Shown here piece by piece: positions 1-6,727 of a stretch of 15,703 nucleotides of DNA. A program made the translations under genes and the position numbers. Source of the stretch: Acidobacteriota bacterium (lineage in GTDB: Bacteria; Acidobacteriota; Terriglobia; Acidiferrales; UBA7541); assembly GCA_003131705.1 (NCBI GenBank), contig PKUY01000013.1, positions 14,435 through 30,137 of the forward strand, written 5' to 3'. A model generated the notes under the pieces. The model saw only the letters and a program-made list of their open reading frames with translations, searched no databases and had not been told where the DNA came from. Within the stretch, counting starts at the first letter, position 1. Every line of letters starts with the position of its first letter.

Positions 1-568
1 CAATACGAAACGCAAAATCTGAAGCGCGTAACGTTGTTCGCAAGGTTTGAGCGGCCATTTGCAGGACATGATCTCCTTGCAGATGGCCATAGCGGTCGTT
101 CACTTCCTTGAGCTTGTGCAGGTCGAGTATGACGACCGCGAGTTGCTGCCCATAGCGTTTCGAGCGATTGAGTTCCTTGTCGAAGTATTCGTCGAAGAGA
201 CGGCGATTATAGAGGCCCGTCAGCGCGTCCGTCGCGGCGTTGATTTGCAGCTTCTTGAATTCGTCATATTCAATCAAGATCGGGACGCGCAGAAAACTGG
301 TCGACGACAAGACATCGACCATCGCGGTTTTCAACGAGACCTTTTTCCCTAGAACGCCAGTAAGCTCGCCCCGTCGTTGAAGGATTTGCACCCAATACTC
401 GCTGCTCTGCTGTTCAGTGAAATCGATTTGAGTAATGGTCCTGAAGAACTGCCGCAGGAATTGTCCGCGCGCCTGCTCGTCGAGACCTTCAAGGGTCTCG
501 ATGAGCAGATCGAGAAAAGAGTCTTCGGCCGATGGCTGCGGCTGAAAAGCTTCGCCGGACTGGGGCAT
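1..568 (-). CDS. GGDEF diguanylate cyclase, partial (C-terminal part beyond window)
   Basis: The minus strand reads open from an ATG at 568-566 to the window edge, giving the first 189 residues. Residues 1-105 are a hydrophilic, mostly helical N-terminal region I do not recognise. From about residue 113 a GGDEF domain begins with DALTGLYNRRLF, followed by RYGQQLAVVILDLHKLKEVNDRYGH in two adjoining blocks and GDHVLQ. By alignment to PleD, D149 is the metal ligand and N157 and D166 the guanine contacts, and all are present. The signature GG[DE]EF loop lies outside the window, so catalytic competence cannot be judged. The likely reaction is two GTP to cyclic di-GMP. No signal peptide or membrane segment is visible, so it should be cytosolic. 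A PilZ gene sits upstream on the same strand. An in-frame TTG directly precedes the ATG, and no strong ribosome binding site marks either. Confidence 0.9.
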   Translation of the reverse strand, partial: MPQSGEAFQPQPSAEDSFLDLLIETLEGLDEQARGQFLRQFFRTITQIDFTEQQSSEYWVQILQRRGELTGVLGKKVSLKTAMVDVLSSTSFLRVPILIEYDEFKKLQINAATDALTGLYNRRLFDEYFDKELNRSKRYGQQLAVVILDLHKLKEVNDRYGHLQGDHVLQMAAQTLRTTLRASDFAFRI

Positions 569-599
569 CAATGGGATCCGATTTAGTAGTTCTAGCCTA

Positions 600-615
600 C
601 CCTGAAGATTCAGGG
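600..615. promoter_or_regulatory. Perfect 16-bp dyad upstream of the GGDEF gene
   Basis: CCCTGAA-GA-TTCAGGG is a perfect inverted repeat (7-bp arms, 2-nt centre). It lies 32-47 bases upstream of the GGDEF gene start on the minus strand, in the 265-base gap between the two minus-strand genes. It could be an operator or a small 5'-UTR hairpin. No T-run follows it on the minus strand, so it is not an obvious terminator for the PilZ gene. Function is unknown. Confidence 0.35.
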
Positions 616-833
616 GCACCTGCGGGGGCGTGGTGTTCGTAGCACGGGACAGTCCAATCGCCGACAAACAATCGCACTGAAAGATAGAGGTAAATGGCTG
701 TAGGACAAAGAGCTAGAAGCCTACGCGCTCCGCTCAATCGAAAGAGTTCCGTACGAACGGGAAAAGTGAAAATCAATTCCACTTTACGTTCAGTATATAT
801 CCGTAGGTATGAAATTAACGGAGGGAAGAATCT

Positions 834-1196
834 CTATCCAATCGGCTTCAGAAACTCGACACCCACCAGATGAGCATCGCCCGCTTCCTGTTGTCGCTTC
901 ACTTTAGCCTGGATAGGTGCCATGTGCGCCGGAACCAAGCCCGAAGAGGTAATAGAGGGGGCTGGAATGGTCAGGGTGACAAATCCGTTAATCACCAATG
1001 CTCGCGGACTGGTAATAAAAGCTCCCAACGCACTGATATCAAGAGTTTTAGCGAGCTCTACAAACTGCTCTCCGTGCGCATCTTTGCCGCGAATGAAAAG
1101 CGGTACTTGGAGGCGAATCCGCTGAAAGCGGCGACGCTCGTCGTTCAGTGGCGGGACTGCCGCCCTCTCTTCCACGAAGTTCTCTCTTGCGCTCAT
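834..1196 (-). CDS. PilZ domain protein (putative c-di-GMP receptor)
   Basis: This is a 120-residue single-domain PilZ protein. Both c-di-GMP-binding signatures are present: the RxxxR motif in ERRRFQRIRL and the DxSxxG motif as DISALGAF. A beta-rich body follows, ending HLVGVEFLKPIG. I chose the ATG at 1196 (MSARENF...), with GGGG a few bases upstream as a weak ribosome binding site. The frame stays open to 1364, but the extra 56 residues look non-coding (Cys- and Lys-rich, no domain). It is divergent from the histidine kinase gene and on the same strand as the GGDEF gene 265 bases downstream. PilZ domains bind cyclic di-GMP and act on partner proteins; the partner here is not shown by the sequence. 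Confidence 0.85.
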   Translation of the reverse strand: MSARENFVEERAAVPPLNDERRRFQRIRLQVPLFIRGKDAHGEQFVELAKTLDISALGAFITSPRALVINGFVTLTIPAPSITSSGLVPAHMAPIQAKVKRQQEAGDAHLVGVEFLKPIG

Positions 1197-1513
1197 TGGT
1201 ACCCCAGTTTTAGTACTAATTTGGATCGCAATTTCATTGCAACTTCTACAGGAACGAATGAATTTATTTAAGTACTGCATTATCAACCCTATAAGGAATT
1301 TCTGGCCGAAGGAGCCAAGATGCTTTGAATGAAAATATGCAAATTTGGGGCAATTGATTTCCACGATTGTGCAAATGTAGGACTCTTATACCATTGACAC
1401 ATTTGGGTCCCTTTGCGAGCATAGAATTCCTCGCGCGGGTCCCTCGGTGCCTTAATTAAGCGTGAGGGGTGTCTCCGCGCGCATAACATAATAGGAGCCC
1501 TAGGGAGAGCCAG
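1197..1513. other. Divergent intergenic region between PilZ and histidine kinase genes
   Basis: These 317 bases separate two divergent genes and must hold promoters for both, but none is convincing. A perfect -35-like TTGACA lies at 1394-1399 (plus) with no -10 at proper spacing; the nearest, TAGAAT at 1422-1427, is 22 bases away. The octamer GGGTCCCT occurs twice, at 1405-1412 and 1437-1444, 32 bases apart, which could be a pair of regulator half-sites. I found no -24/-12 sigma54 site with correct spacing on either strand, and no RNA gene. Confidence 0.5.
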
Positions 1514-2731
1514 TTGTCGAAGACCACGACACTTGATAAGCAGGCGAGTAGCCAGGCGAGCTTTCAACTGGTCGCCAGTCTTCTCGATACCCTGGATCGC
1601 CCGCTTCTCGTGTCTGACCGCGGGGGACAGATTCTGTTTACCAATCTTCATGCCCAGGATGCACTCGGTGCGGGCGGGTTCAACGCGAAACCGGGCCTAA
1701 ACCTATTCCGGGACCTCCTCCGCACCGATCGCAAGCGAATTCTTGGCAAACTGGAAGCAGGTGAACAGGAAATTACTCTTCCGCTCGAATTTGCGGATGG
1801 CAAATTTCGCGCTCGAGTCCGCTGGCTGCCCGAACCTGACTGGCTCGCCGTTTTCATAGACCCCATTCCCGCCGAAACTCCTGACGACGAGGCTGCCATG
1901 CGCCAAACGGTTCAGGAACTGATGCAGGAGAGGGAGATCACTTACCGAAATCTTCTGGCCGCGTACTTGCGTCTGCAGGAAGCCAACCGGCAGAAGACTG
2001 TCTTTCTCGCATCGGCCGCGCACGAATTGAAAACACCTCTTGCCGTAATGAAGGGCTATTACGAATTGCTGCTTTCCGGTTCGCTCGGAAAGCTGAGTGA
2101 ACGGCAGAAGGATACGTTACGGGAATCAAAGGACAGCTGCGACCGTCTCGTCCGACTTGTATCGATGTTCCTGAATTATTCGGCGCTCGAGAGCGGAAAA
2201 CTTGTGCTCCAGTTGCACGAAAACGATCTGCGGGATTGTATTAATGACATGGCCGGCCGGTGGCAGGACGCGTTTCAGCGTGCGAACGTGCGCCTGGACA
2301 TCCAACTCCTTCCGGATTTACCGCTGTTCAAGTTCGATTACCAGAAAGTCCAGCAGTGTATGATAAACCTGCTCGATAACGCTCTGAAACACACGCCCGA
2401 AGACGGTTGTGTAACCTTGGTTGCTCAAAGACATTTCTGGGAGCGGCGTCTCTCGGAAGTAGCTCCTTCTGAGGAAAGGCGGCGCGATAACGGCGAGCGC
2501 GCGAACAGCGTCCTGATTTCCGTCAGGGACACAGGTAGCGGAATCGCGGCCGAATTTCACCAGGAGATCTTCGAGGAGTTCGTGCGTGTGGATCCTTCGT
2601 CTTCCGGTATGGGCCTCGGATTGGCAATCACCAAACGACTGATTCAGGCGCATCGCGGGAAAGTGTGGGTAGACAGTGAGATCGGCCAGGGAAGCTGTTT
2701 CTCCTTCATTCTGCCCATCTATGTCGAATAA
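1514..2731 (+). CDS. Soluble sensor histidine kinase (PAS-like, HisKA, HATPase_c)
   Basis: 405 residues with a TTG start, supported by the ribosome binding site GGGAGA at 1503-1508. Residues about 17-115 resemble a PAS fold (LLDTLDRPLLVSDRGG). A likely coiled linker (about 125-160) leads to a HisKA domain whose H-box, SAAHELKTPLAVMKGYY, carries the phospho-accepting H170. The HATPase domain has the N-box NLLDNALKHT (N285, N289), G1 box DTGSGI (340-344), F-box FEEFV and G2 box GMGLGLAITKRL (365-376). No transmembrane segment is seen, so it should sense a cytoplasmic signal. The response regulator starts 45-51 bases downstream on the same strand, so the two very probably form one operon and a cognate pair. 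A charged insertion at about residues 308-330 (RRLSEVAPSEERRRDNGERA) lies between the N and G1 boxes. Confidence 0.93.
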   Translation: MSKTTTLDKQASSQASFQLVASLLDTLDRPLLVSDRGGQILFTNLHAQDALGAGGFNAKPGLNLFRDLLRTDRKRILGKLEAGEQEITLPLEFADGKFRARVRWLPEPDWLAVFIDPIPAETPDDEAAMRQTVQELMQEREITYRNLLAAYLRLQEANRQKTVFLASAAHELKTPLAVMKGYYELLLSGSLGKLSERQKDTLRESKDSCDRLVRLVSMFLNYSALESGKLVLQLHENDLRDCINDMAGRWQDAFQRANVRLDIQLLPDLPLFKFDYQKVQQCMINLLDNALKHTPEDGCVTLVAQRHFWERRLSEVAPSEERRRDNGERANSVLISVRDTGSGIAAEFHQEIFEEFVRVDPSSSGMGLGLAITKRLIQAHRGKVWVDSEIGQGSCFSFILPIYVE

Positions 2732-2782
2732 CTCAGTTGAGTAACTCGAAACGGGAGAATCTTACTCCCCCAGGAAATGACG

Positions 2783-4294
2783 ATGGCAACTAAGCAAAAG
2801 ATCATGGTGGTGGACGACGAGCCGAGCATCCGGAAATATCTTCGGACGCTGCTCGAAGTGGATGGCTTCGAAGTCGAGACTCTGAGCAGCGGCAAGGAAG
2901 CTCTCAAGCAGGTCGGCGAAGGTGCTCGGCCGGACTTTATGATTCTCGACGTGCTGATGCCCGAAATGGATGGGCTCGAGACGCTGCGTCAGCTGATGCA
3001 AGTGGATCGTACGCTCAACGTCATCATGCTTTCCTGCGCGAACGAAGTGAACACCGTCGTCGAAGCGATACGTCTCGGCGCACTCGATTATCTGACCAAG
3101 CCCTTCGAGAAAGTGGAGCTTGATGCGGCGTTTTTGAAATGCCAGCAAAAGCAGCAGCTGCGCTCCGAAAATCAAGCGCTCAGGGAATACTGCGAGACTC
3201 TTACCGAAGACATCTCCTTCCTGGCGGCCAGCCCGCAAATGCTCAAGATCCGCCAGCAGATTCTGCAGATTGCGCCCGTGGACGTGCCGATTTTCATCAG
3301 CGGCGAAAGCGGCGTAGGAAAAGAAGTGGTTGCGCGAATGATCCACCTCCGTTCGAAGCGCCATCAGCAGCCCTTTATCAAGGTGAATTGCGCGGCGCTA
3401 CCCGGAGAACTTCTCGAATCGGAATTGTTCGGTTTCGAGCAGGGTGCTTTCACGGGCGCGGTGCGCGCGAAACCCGGTAAGTTCGAGCTCGCAAACAAAG
3501 GAACTATTTTCCTGGATGAAATCGCGGAGATGAGTCCTCATCTCCAGGCAAAGCTCCTGCACGTTTTGCAGGATGGCCAGTATTCGCGTTTGGGCGCGCG
3601 GGCGACGATCAACGTGGATGTCCGCGTTCTCGCCGCAACCAATATGGACGTGAAGGAAGCGATGCGTACCGGCCGCTTTCGCGAAGATCTCTACTACCGG
3701 TTGAACGTTCTTTCGCTGCACATCCCGCCGCTACGAGAGCGCACGACGGAAATTCCGCTGCTATTCCGCCATTTCCTGGTGAAGTACAGCGAGAAATATC
3801 AGAAGTCGGCGCCCGACCCTTCGAAGAATCTGCTTGAAGCGGCATTGCGTTACCAATGGCCCGGGAACCTTCGCGAACTCGAGAACTTCGTCAAGCGTTA
3901 TGTGATCCTCGAAGACGACGCGGGCAGCTTCCGCGAGCTTCTGGAGATGACCAGCCAGCAGCAGCGCGTGGCTCCGAGCGAGGCACCACAGCCGCCGAAG
4001 GAACAGGGGCTCAAAGCTCTGGTTCGCGGATTGAAAGACGAAGCGGAAATGGAAGCGATTGCTGACGCGCTCGAAAAAACGAACTGGTGCCGCAAGGATG
4101 CAGCGCGCATGCTCGGAATCAGCTACAAGGCGCTGCTCTACAAGATGCGGCAGTTCAATCTAGACTCGGGTCGCGGCGCGCGTTCCGCCGCAGCGAAGGA
4201 AGCCGCCAAGGCAGCCGCGGCGGCGAAGGAAGCTGCGGCGAAATCCAGCCACAAGGAAGAGCTGCCCGCTGTTCCCGCCATTCGCGGCTCGTAA
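2783..4294 (+). CDS. NtrC-family response regulator, sigma54-dependent activator
   Basis: 503 residues from the ATG at 2783, which has AGGA at 2772-2775 seven bases upstream. An ATG at 2777 in the same frame touches that site and is a poorer start; residue numbers here count from 2777. The receiver (about 8-123) has the acidic pair D13/D14, phospho-acceptor D58, S86 and K108. The AAA+ domain (about 148-378) has Walker A GESGVGKE (176-183), the sigma54-contacting loop GAFTGA (223-228), Walker B FLDE (245-248) and the arginine-finger region TGRFREDLYYR. The Fis-type helix-turn-helix is at about 424-462 (ISYKALLYKMRQ). The protein should be phosphorylated by the upstream kinase and open RNA polymerase-sigma54 complexes. 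Unusually, the last 40 residues form an Ala/Lys-rich tail. Confidence 0.93.
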   Translation: MATKQKIMVVDDEPSIRKYLRTLLEVDGFEVETLSSGKEALKQVGEGARPDFMILDVLMPEMDGLETLRQLMQVDRTLNVIMLSCANEVNTVVEAIRLGALDYLTKPFEKVELDAAFLKCQQKQQLRSENQALREYCETLTEDISFLAASPQMLKIRQQILQIAPVDVPIFISGESGVGKEVVARMIHLRSKRHQQPFIKVNCAALPGELLESELFGFEQGAFTGAVRAKPGKFELANKGTIFLDEIAEMSPHLQAKLLHVLQDGQYSRLGARATINVDVRVLAATNMDVKEAMRTGRFREDLYYRLNVLSLHIPPLRERTTEIPLLFRHFLVKYSEKYQKSAPDPSKNLLEAALRYQWPGNLRELENFVKRYVILEDDAGSFRELLEMTSQQQRVAPSEAPQPPKEQGLKALVRGLKDEAEMEAIADALEKTNWCRKDAARMLGISYKALLYKMRQFNLDSGRGARSAAAKEAAKAAAAAKEAAAKSSHKEELPAVPAIRGS

Positions 4295-4534
4295 AATAAT
4301 CGCTCTGGGCGCGTACCCGGCGAGCGACGGCGCGGCTTCGTGCATGTTCGCTCTGAATTGCACGAGCCGCTAAGATGAACGGTCCGATTGACAGGCCTAC
4401 CAAACCGAGCAAACGAATGGGCGGGTGGGTAGTTCTGATACTCATGCAAAGAGTTGCCTATCTAGAACACCTCGCTCGAAAAGCACTACCCATCTCAGAT
4501 TTGGTTGGTCTATATTCTCGTCCGAAATAGGCGG

Positions 4535-4555
4535 CACGCGAAAATCTCTCGCGTG
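4535..4555. promoter_or_regulatory. Dyad, possible distal enhancer (UAS) for sigma54 promoter
   Basis: CACGCGA (4535-4541) and TCGCGTG (4549-4555) are perfect inverted arms with a 7-base spacer. The centre is about 193 bases upstream of the predicted transcription start at 4738, within the range used by Fis-HTH enhancer-binding proteins. No T-run follows, so a terminator for the preceding regulator gene is less likely. Assignment as an activator site is inference. Confidence 0.3.
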
Positions 4556-4631
4556 TAAATCGGGTCGTGATTTTCCAGCGCCCGAAACCGAGCAAAGCAG
4601 CTGTTGTTACCAAATGAGTTGCTCGCCACGT

Positions 4632-4662
4632 CTCTTTGTGGCGGCCGAATCGCCTACAAGAG
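4632..4662. promoter_or_regulatory. Imperfect dyad, possible proximal enhancer (UAS)
   Basis: CTCTTTGTGGCG (4632-4643) and CGCCTACAAGAG (4651-4662) are inverted arms matching at 9 of 12 positions (outer CTCTT/AAGAG, inner GGCG/CGCC) with a 7-base spacer. The centre lies about 91 bases upstream of the predicted start at 4738, a typical distance for a bacterial enhancer. It has the same 7-base spacer as the dyad at 4535-4555, though the arm sequences differ. Which activator binds is unknown. Confidence 0.3.
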
Positions 4663-4711
4663 TTCGCGATCGGTTGTGCGCATGGAACGACACGAATTGG
4701 CGCGTCACCTT

Positions 4712-4727
4712 TGGTACAGCGATTGCT
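4712..4727 (+). promoter_or_regulatory. Sigma54 (-24/-12) promoter for the second PilZ gene
   Basis: TGGTACA-GCGA-TTGCT matches the sigma54 consensus (YTGGCACG-N4-TTGCW) at 11 of 13 defined positions, with the invariant GG (4713-4714) and GC (4725-4726) at exact spacing. The transcription start would be about 4738, giving a 45-base leader that includes the ribosome binding site. The flanking genes on both sides encode sigma54 activators, which raises the prior for a true site. Confidence 0.6.
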
Positions 4728-4782
4728 GATTCTGCTGGGGGTAACGCGTGCACTTCAATCCAGTCCTGAAGGAGCAGCAGTA

Positions 4783-5121
4783 ATGACGGAACGTCGAATG
4801 GCGCGCCGGTACGATTTGTCCCTACCGGTAAACGTCCGCATGCCAATTAATCTGGAGCCAAGATCGCACAGCGGCCAGACTCGGGACATCTCCACTCACG
4901 GCGTTTACTTCACCATGCAGAAGGATCTTACTCCCGGCACTGAAGTCGATTTCACGCTTACGCTTCCTTCCGAGATTACACGCGGCACAGAAGTCTTCGT
5001 TCGGGCCCACGGGCGTGTCGTTCGCGTGGACAAACGCTCGGACGATGATCACGAGACGATCGGAGTCGCGGCTGTGATTGAGCGTTACGATATCATCCGC
5101 GGTGAAGGTTCCCACATCTAG
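4783..5121 (+). CDS. PilZ domain protein (putative c-di-GMP receptor)
   Basis: 112 residues from the ATG at 4783, which has the ribosome binding site AAGGAG at 4768-4773 in good position. The frame is open further upstream to 4636, but that stretch lies under the predicted promoter and lacks domain character. The c-di-GMP-binding motifs are present: RxxxR within TERRMARRYDL and DxSxxG as RDISTHGVYF. The remainder is a beta barrel with a C-terminal HETIGVAAVIERYDI strand. It is a single-domain protein like the one at 834-1196, but the two are clearly divergent in sequence. It lies between two sigma54 activator genes and behind a -24/-12 promoter match, so its expression is probably under their control. 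The output target is unknown. Confidence 0.88.
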   Translation: MTERRMARRYDLSLPVNVRMPINLEPRSHSGQTRDISTHGVYFTMQKDLTPGTEVDFTLTLPSEITRGTEVFVRAHGRVVRVDKRSDDDHETIGVAAVIERYDIIRGEGSHI

Positions 5122-5122
5122 C

Positions 5123-5156
5123 CCGGCCTCGCCGAACGGCTTGTCGGCGATGCCGG
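5123..5156 (+). terminator. Strong hairpin directly after the PilZ stop codon
   Basis: CCGGCCTCGCCGA (5123-5135) pairs with TCGGCGATGCCGG (5144-5156) at 12 of 13 positions around an 8-base loop, starting two bases after the TAG. No T-tract follows, so it may terminate weakly, depend on Rho or protect the 3' end of the mRNA. A second small hairpin, GGGGA/TCCCC at 5197-5214, is followed by a pyrimidine-rich stretch and could assist. Confidence 0.45.
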
Positions 5157-5279
5157 TCCGATTCACCTCTCAATTGGATAGGCAGGGGAACTGGTTGGGG
5201 AAAGCCGTCTCCCCCTCCTTTCCCGCCCTGGTGAACTTTTATTAACAAAAGCGCTCCACAAGAACGTGCAACGACCTAT

Positions 5280-5303
5280 GGGAACGCTCGTTCCCTAAAG
5301 GGA
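5280..5303. promoter_or_regulatory. Overlapping palindromes, possible operator or RNA switch
   Basis: GGGAACG-CT-CGTTCCC (5280-5295) is a perfect dyad with 7-bp arms. It overlaps a second perfect dyad, TCCCT-AA-AGGGA (5292-5303), so both hairpins cannot form at once. The core GAAC-N4-GTTC of the first resembles the Gram-positive type LexA box, but I have no evidence that LexA acts here. The centre of the first dyad is about 200 bases upstream of the predicted start for the gene at 5531, so an enhancer role is also possible. Confidence 0.3.
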
Positions 5304-5464
5304 TAACTATTTTCAGATTCCAACCCAAGAATTAATCACGGGCACGTGAGTATGCGGTCGGGAAACATGCGCTATGCCGCAGACAATTTCCATTAAATGA
5401 GGCCCTTAGAGCGATCCGCAGTGTCGGGGGATGGTAGCGAAACTGATGTGCCTGAATTGCCGTT

Positions 5465-5479
5465 TGGCCCCAGAGATGC
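5465..5479 (+). promoter_or_regulatory. Weak sigma54-like promoter before the orphan activator
   Basis: TGGCCCC-AGAG-ATGC keeps the invariant GG (5466-5467) and GC (5478-5479) at exact sigma54 spacing and matches about 9 of 13 consensus positions. The start site would be near 5491, 40 bases before the ATG. It is much weaker than the site at 4712. If real, the activator gene is itself sigma54-dependent. Confidence 0.3.
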
Positions 5480-5530
5480 GAAGCAAGTCCCGGGGGGTTA
5501 TTCGGCATCGGTTCACTACCTTCCAATTCT

Positions 5531-6607
5531 ATGGCCTCTTCTGCCGCACTGAAAGTCGCCCCCTCCCTAAACTCGGCAGAACTGCCCCCCGAGCACATCT
5601 ATTTCGGTCCCTCGGAAATGATGCAAGCAGTGCGGCAAAAGATAGAAAGGGCTGCCGGCCTGAATGTTCCCATATTGATTCTGGGGGAATCTGGCACAGG
5701 CAAAGAAGTACTAGCCCACTTCATACACAGCCGCTCTCCCTGGCGCAACGGCCCTTTTGTGAAGGTTAATTGCCCGGCCATCCCAGGAACCCTGATCGAA
5801 AGCGAGTTGTTCGGCTATGAAGAAGGTGCGTTCACCGGCGCCGTCGCGGCCAAACCCGGCCGCATGGAGCAGGCGAACGGCGGAACGCTGTTCATGGATG
5901 AAATTGCCGAGCTCGACGCAAGCCTGCAGGCGAAATTACTCCACGTTCTCCAGGACGGCCATTTCATGCGCATCGGGGACCACGAAGAAAGACGCATGGA
6001 CGCGCGTGTCATTTGCGCGACCAATCGGCAGCTCCACCGGGAAATCGAAACCGGCGGATTCCGAGCCGACCTTTTCTATCGCATTAATGTAATCACGATT
6101 ACGCTTCCGGCTCTCCGCGATCGTCGCGAAGATATTCCCTATCTTGTGGAATACCTACGCGAGCAGTTCAATCGCCGCTTCCAACGCGACGCCGCTCCTC
6201 TGTCGAAGGAAACTCTCCATCTGTTGCAGCGCAGGGATTGGCCCGGCAACGTCCGCGAACTGGAAAACTGTATGGCGCGCTACGTGGTGCTGGGTTCGGA
6301 AGATTCCTTTTATGCCGAGCGGACAGAGCGACCGGTTCCCCATTTTACCTATGAGCTGACCCCAGACGGCAATATCCCACTCAAGCGTATCGCACAGCAG
6401 GTCACGCGGCGGATGGAGCATGACGTCATCCTGAAAGTACTCCAGGCCAATCACTGGAATCGCCGCAAGACCGCCGCGATATTGAAAATTAGCTATCGTG
6501 CGCTGCTCTACAAGGTCCGCCAAGCCGGCCTGCCTGCCAAGCGCGGACAGCCGAAAGTGGGAGCGGAAGCTAAATTTCCAGCGGATTCGTCTGCCGAGGC
6601 GGACTGA
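5531..6607 (+). CDS. Sigma54-dependent activator lacking a sensory domain (AAA+ plus Fis HTH)
   Basis: 358 residues. After about 22 residues of unremarkable N-terminus the AAA+ domain starts directly (HIYFGPSEMM). Key elements are Walker A GESGTGKE (52-59), the sigma54 loop GAFTGA (99-104), Walker B MDE (122-124), the arginine-finger region GGFRADLFYR and the WPGNVRELEN motif (237-246). The Fis HTH is at about 295-334 (ISYRALLYKVRQ). No receiver, GAF or PAS domain is present, as in PspF-like activators whose activity is set by partner proteins or gene dosage. The recognition helix is almost the same as that of the two-component regulator at 2783-4294, so they may share sites. No in-frame ATG, GTG or TTG occurs between the stop at 5453 and the ATG at 5531. 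No clear ribosome binding site is seen. Confidence 0.92.
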   Translation: MASSAALKVAPSLNSAELPPEHIYFGPSEMMQAVRQKIERAAGLNVPILILGESGTGKEVLAHFIHSRSPWRNGPFVKVNCPAIPGTLIESELFGYEEGAFTGAVAAKPGRMEQANGGTLFMDEIAELDASLQAKLLHVLQDGHFMRIGDHEERRMDARVICATNRQLHREIETGGFRADLFYRINVITITLPALRDRREDIPYLVEYLREQFNRRFQRDAAPLSKETLHLLQRRDWPGNVRELENCMARYVVLGSEDSFYAERTERPVPHFTYELTPDGNIPLKRIAQQVTRRMEHDVILKVLQANHWNRRKTAAILKISYRALLYKVRQAGLPAKRGQPKVGAEAKFPADSSAEAD

Positions 6608-6727
6608 CTGCCCGCTCCGCCACCTCTTTCCACTACACTCAGGCCGCGCCGCGCCCGTGTCTGGTATGAAATCACCTGCTCTGTCTTTCTTGCCCCTGTC
6701 CATCAATTCGGCTAGCCTGAATCCAGT

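Larger units (their letters stand above)
4295..4782. other. 488-base non-coding leader region upstream of the second PilZ gene
   Basis: Six-frame reading shows only low-quality open frames here. One plus frame is open upstream of the PilZ ATG but its translation has no domain character. The region holds a 7-bp-arm dyad at 4535-4555, an imperfect dyad at 4632-4662 and a -24/-12 promoter match at 4712-4727, each listed separately. Just after the regulator's stop, CTGGG and CCCGG can pair around CGCGTA, a weak hairpin without a T-run. I see no RNA gene. Confidence 0.6.
5122..5530. other. 409-base intergenic region upstream of the orphan sigma54 activator
   Basis: No coding sequence is supported here. 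The region holds the terminator-like hairpin at 5123-5156, a second small hairpin at 5197-5214, overlapping dyads at 5280-5303 and a weak -24/-12 match at 5465-5479, each described separately. I found no sigma70-type promoter with both elements and no RNA gene. Confidence 0.55.

Noticed and set aside
597..782. Minus-strand open frame of 61 codons between the PilZ and GGDEF genes
   Set aside because: It has no recognisable motif or ribosome binding site, and it contains the dyad at 600-615, so it fits non-coding leader better.
1403..1416. TTGGGTCCCTTTGC as a sigma54 promoter for the histidine kinase
   Set aside because: The GG and GC elements are two bases too close for sigma54.
4425..4769. 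Plus-strand open frame of 114 codons before the second PilZ gene
   Set aside because: The translation is Ser/Thr/Cys-rich without domain character, and it overlaps the sigma54 promoter and enhancer-like dyads.
5440..5460. GATGTGCCTGAATTGCC as a sigma54 promoter
   Set aside because: It has a TTGC element but no GG at the required distance.
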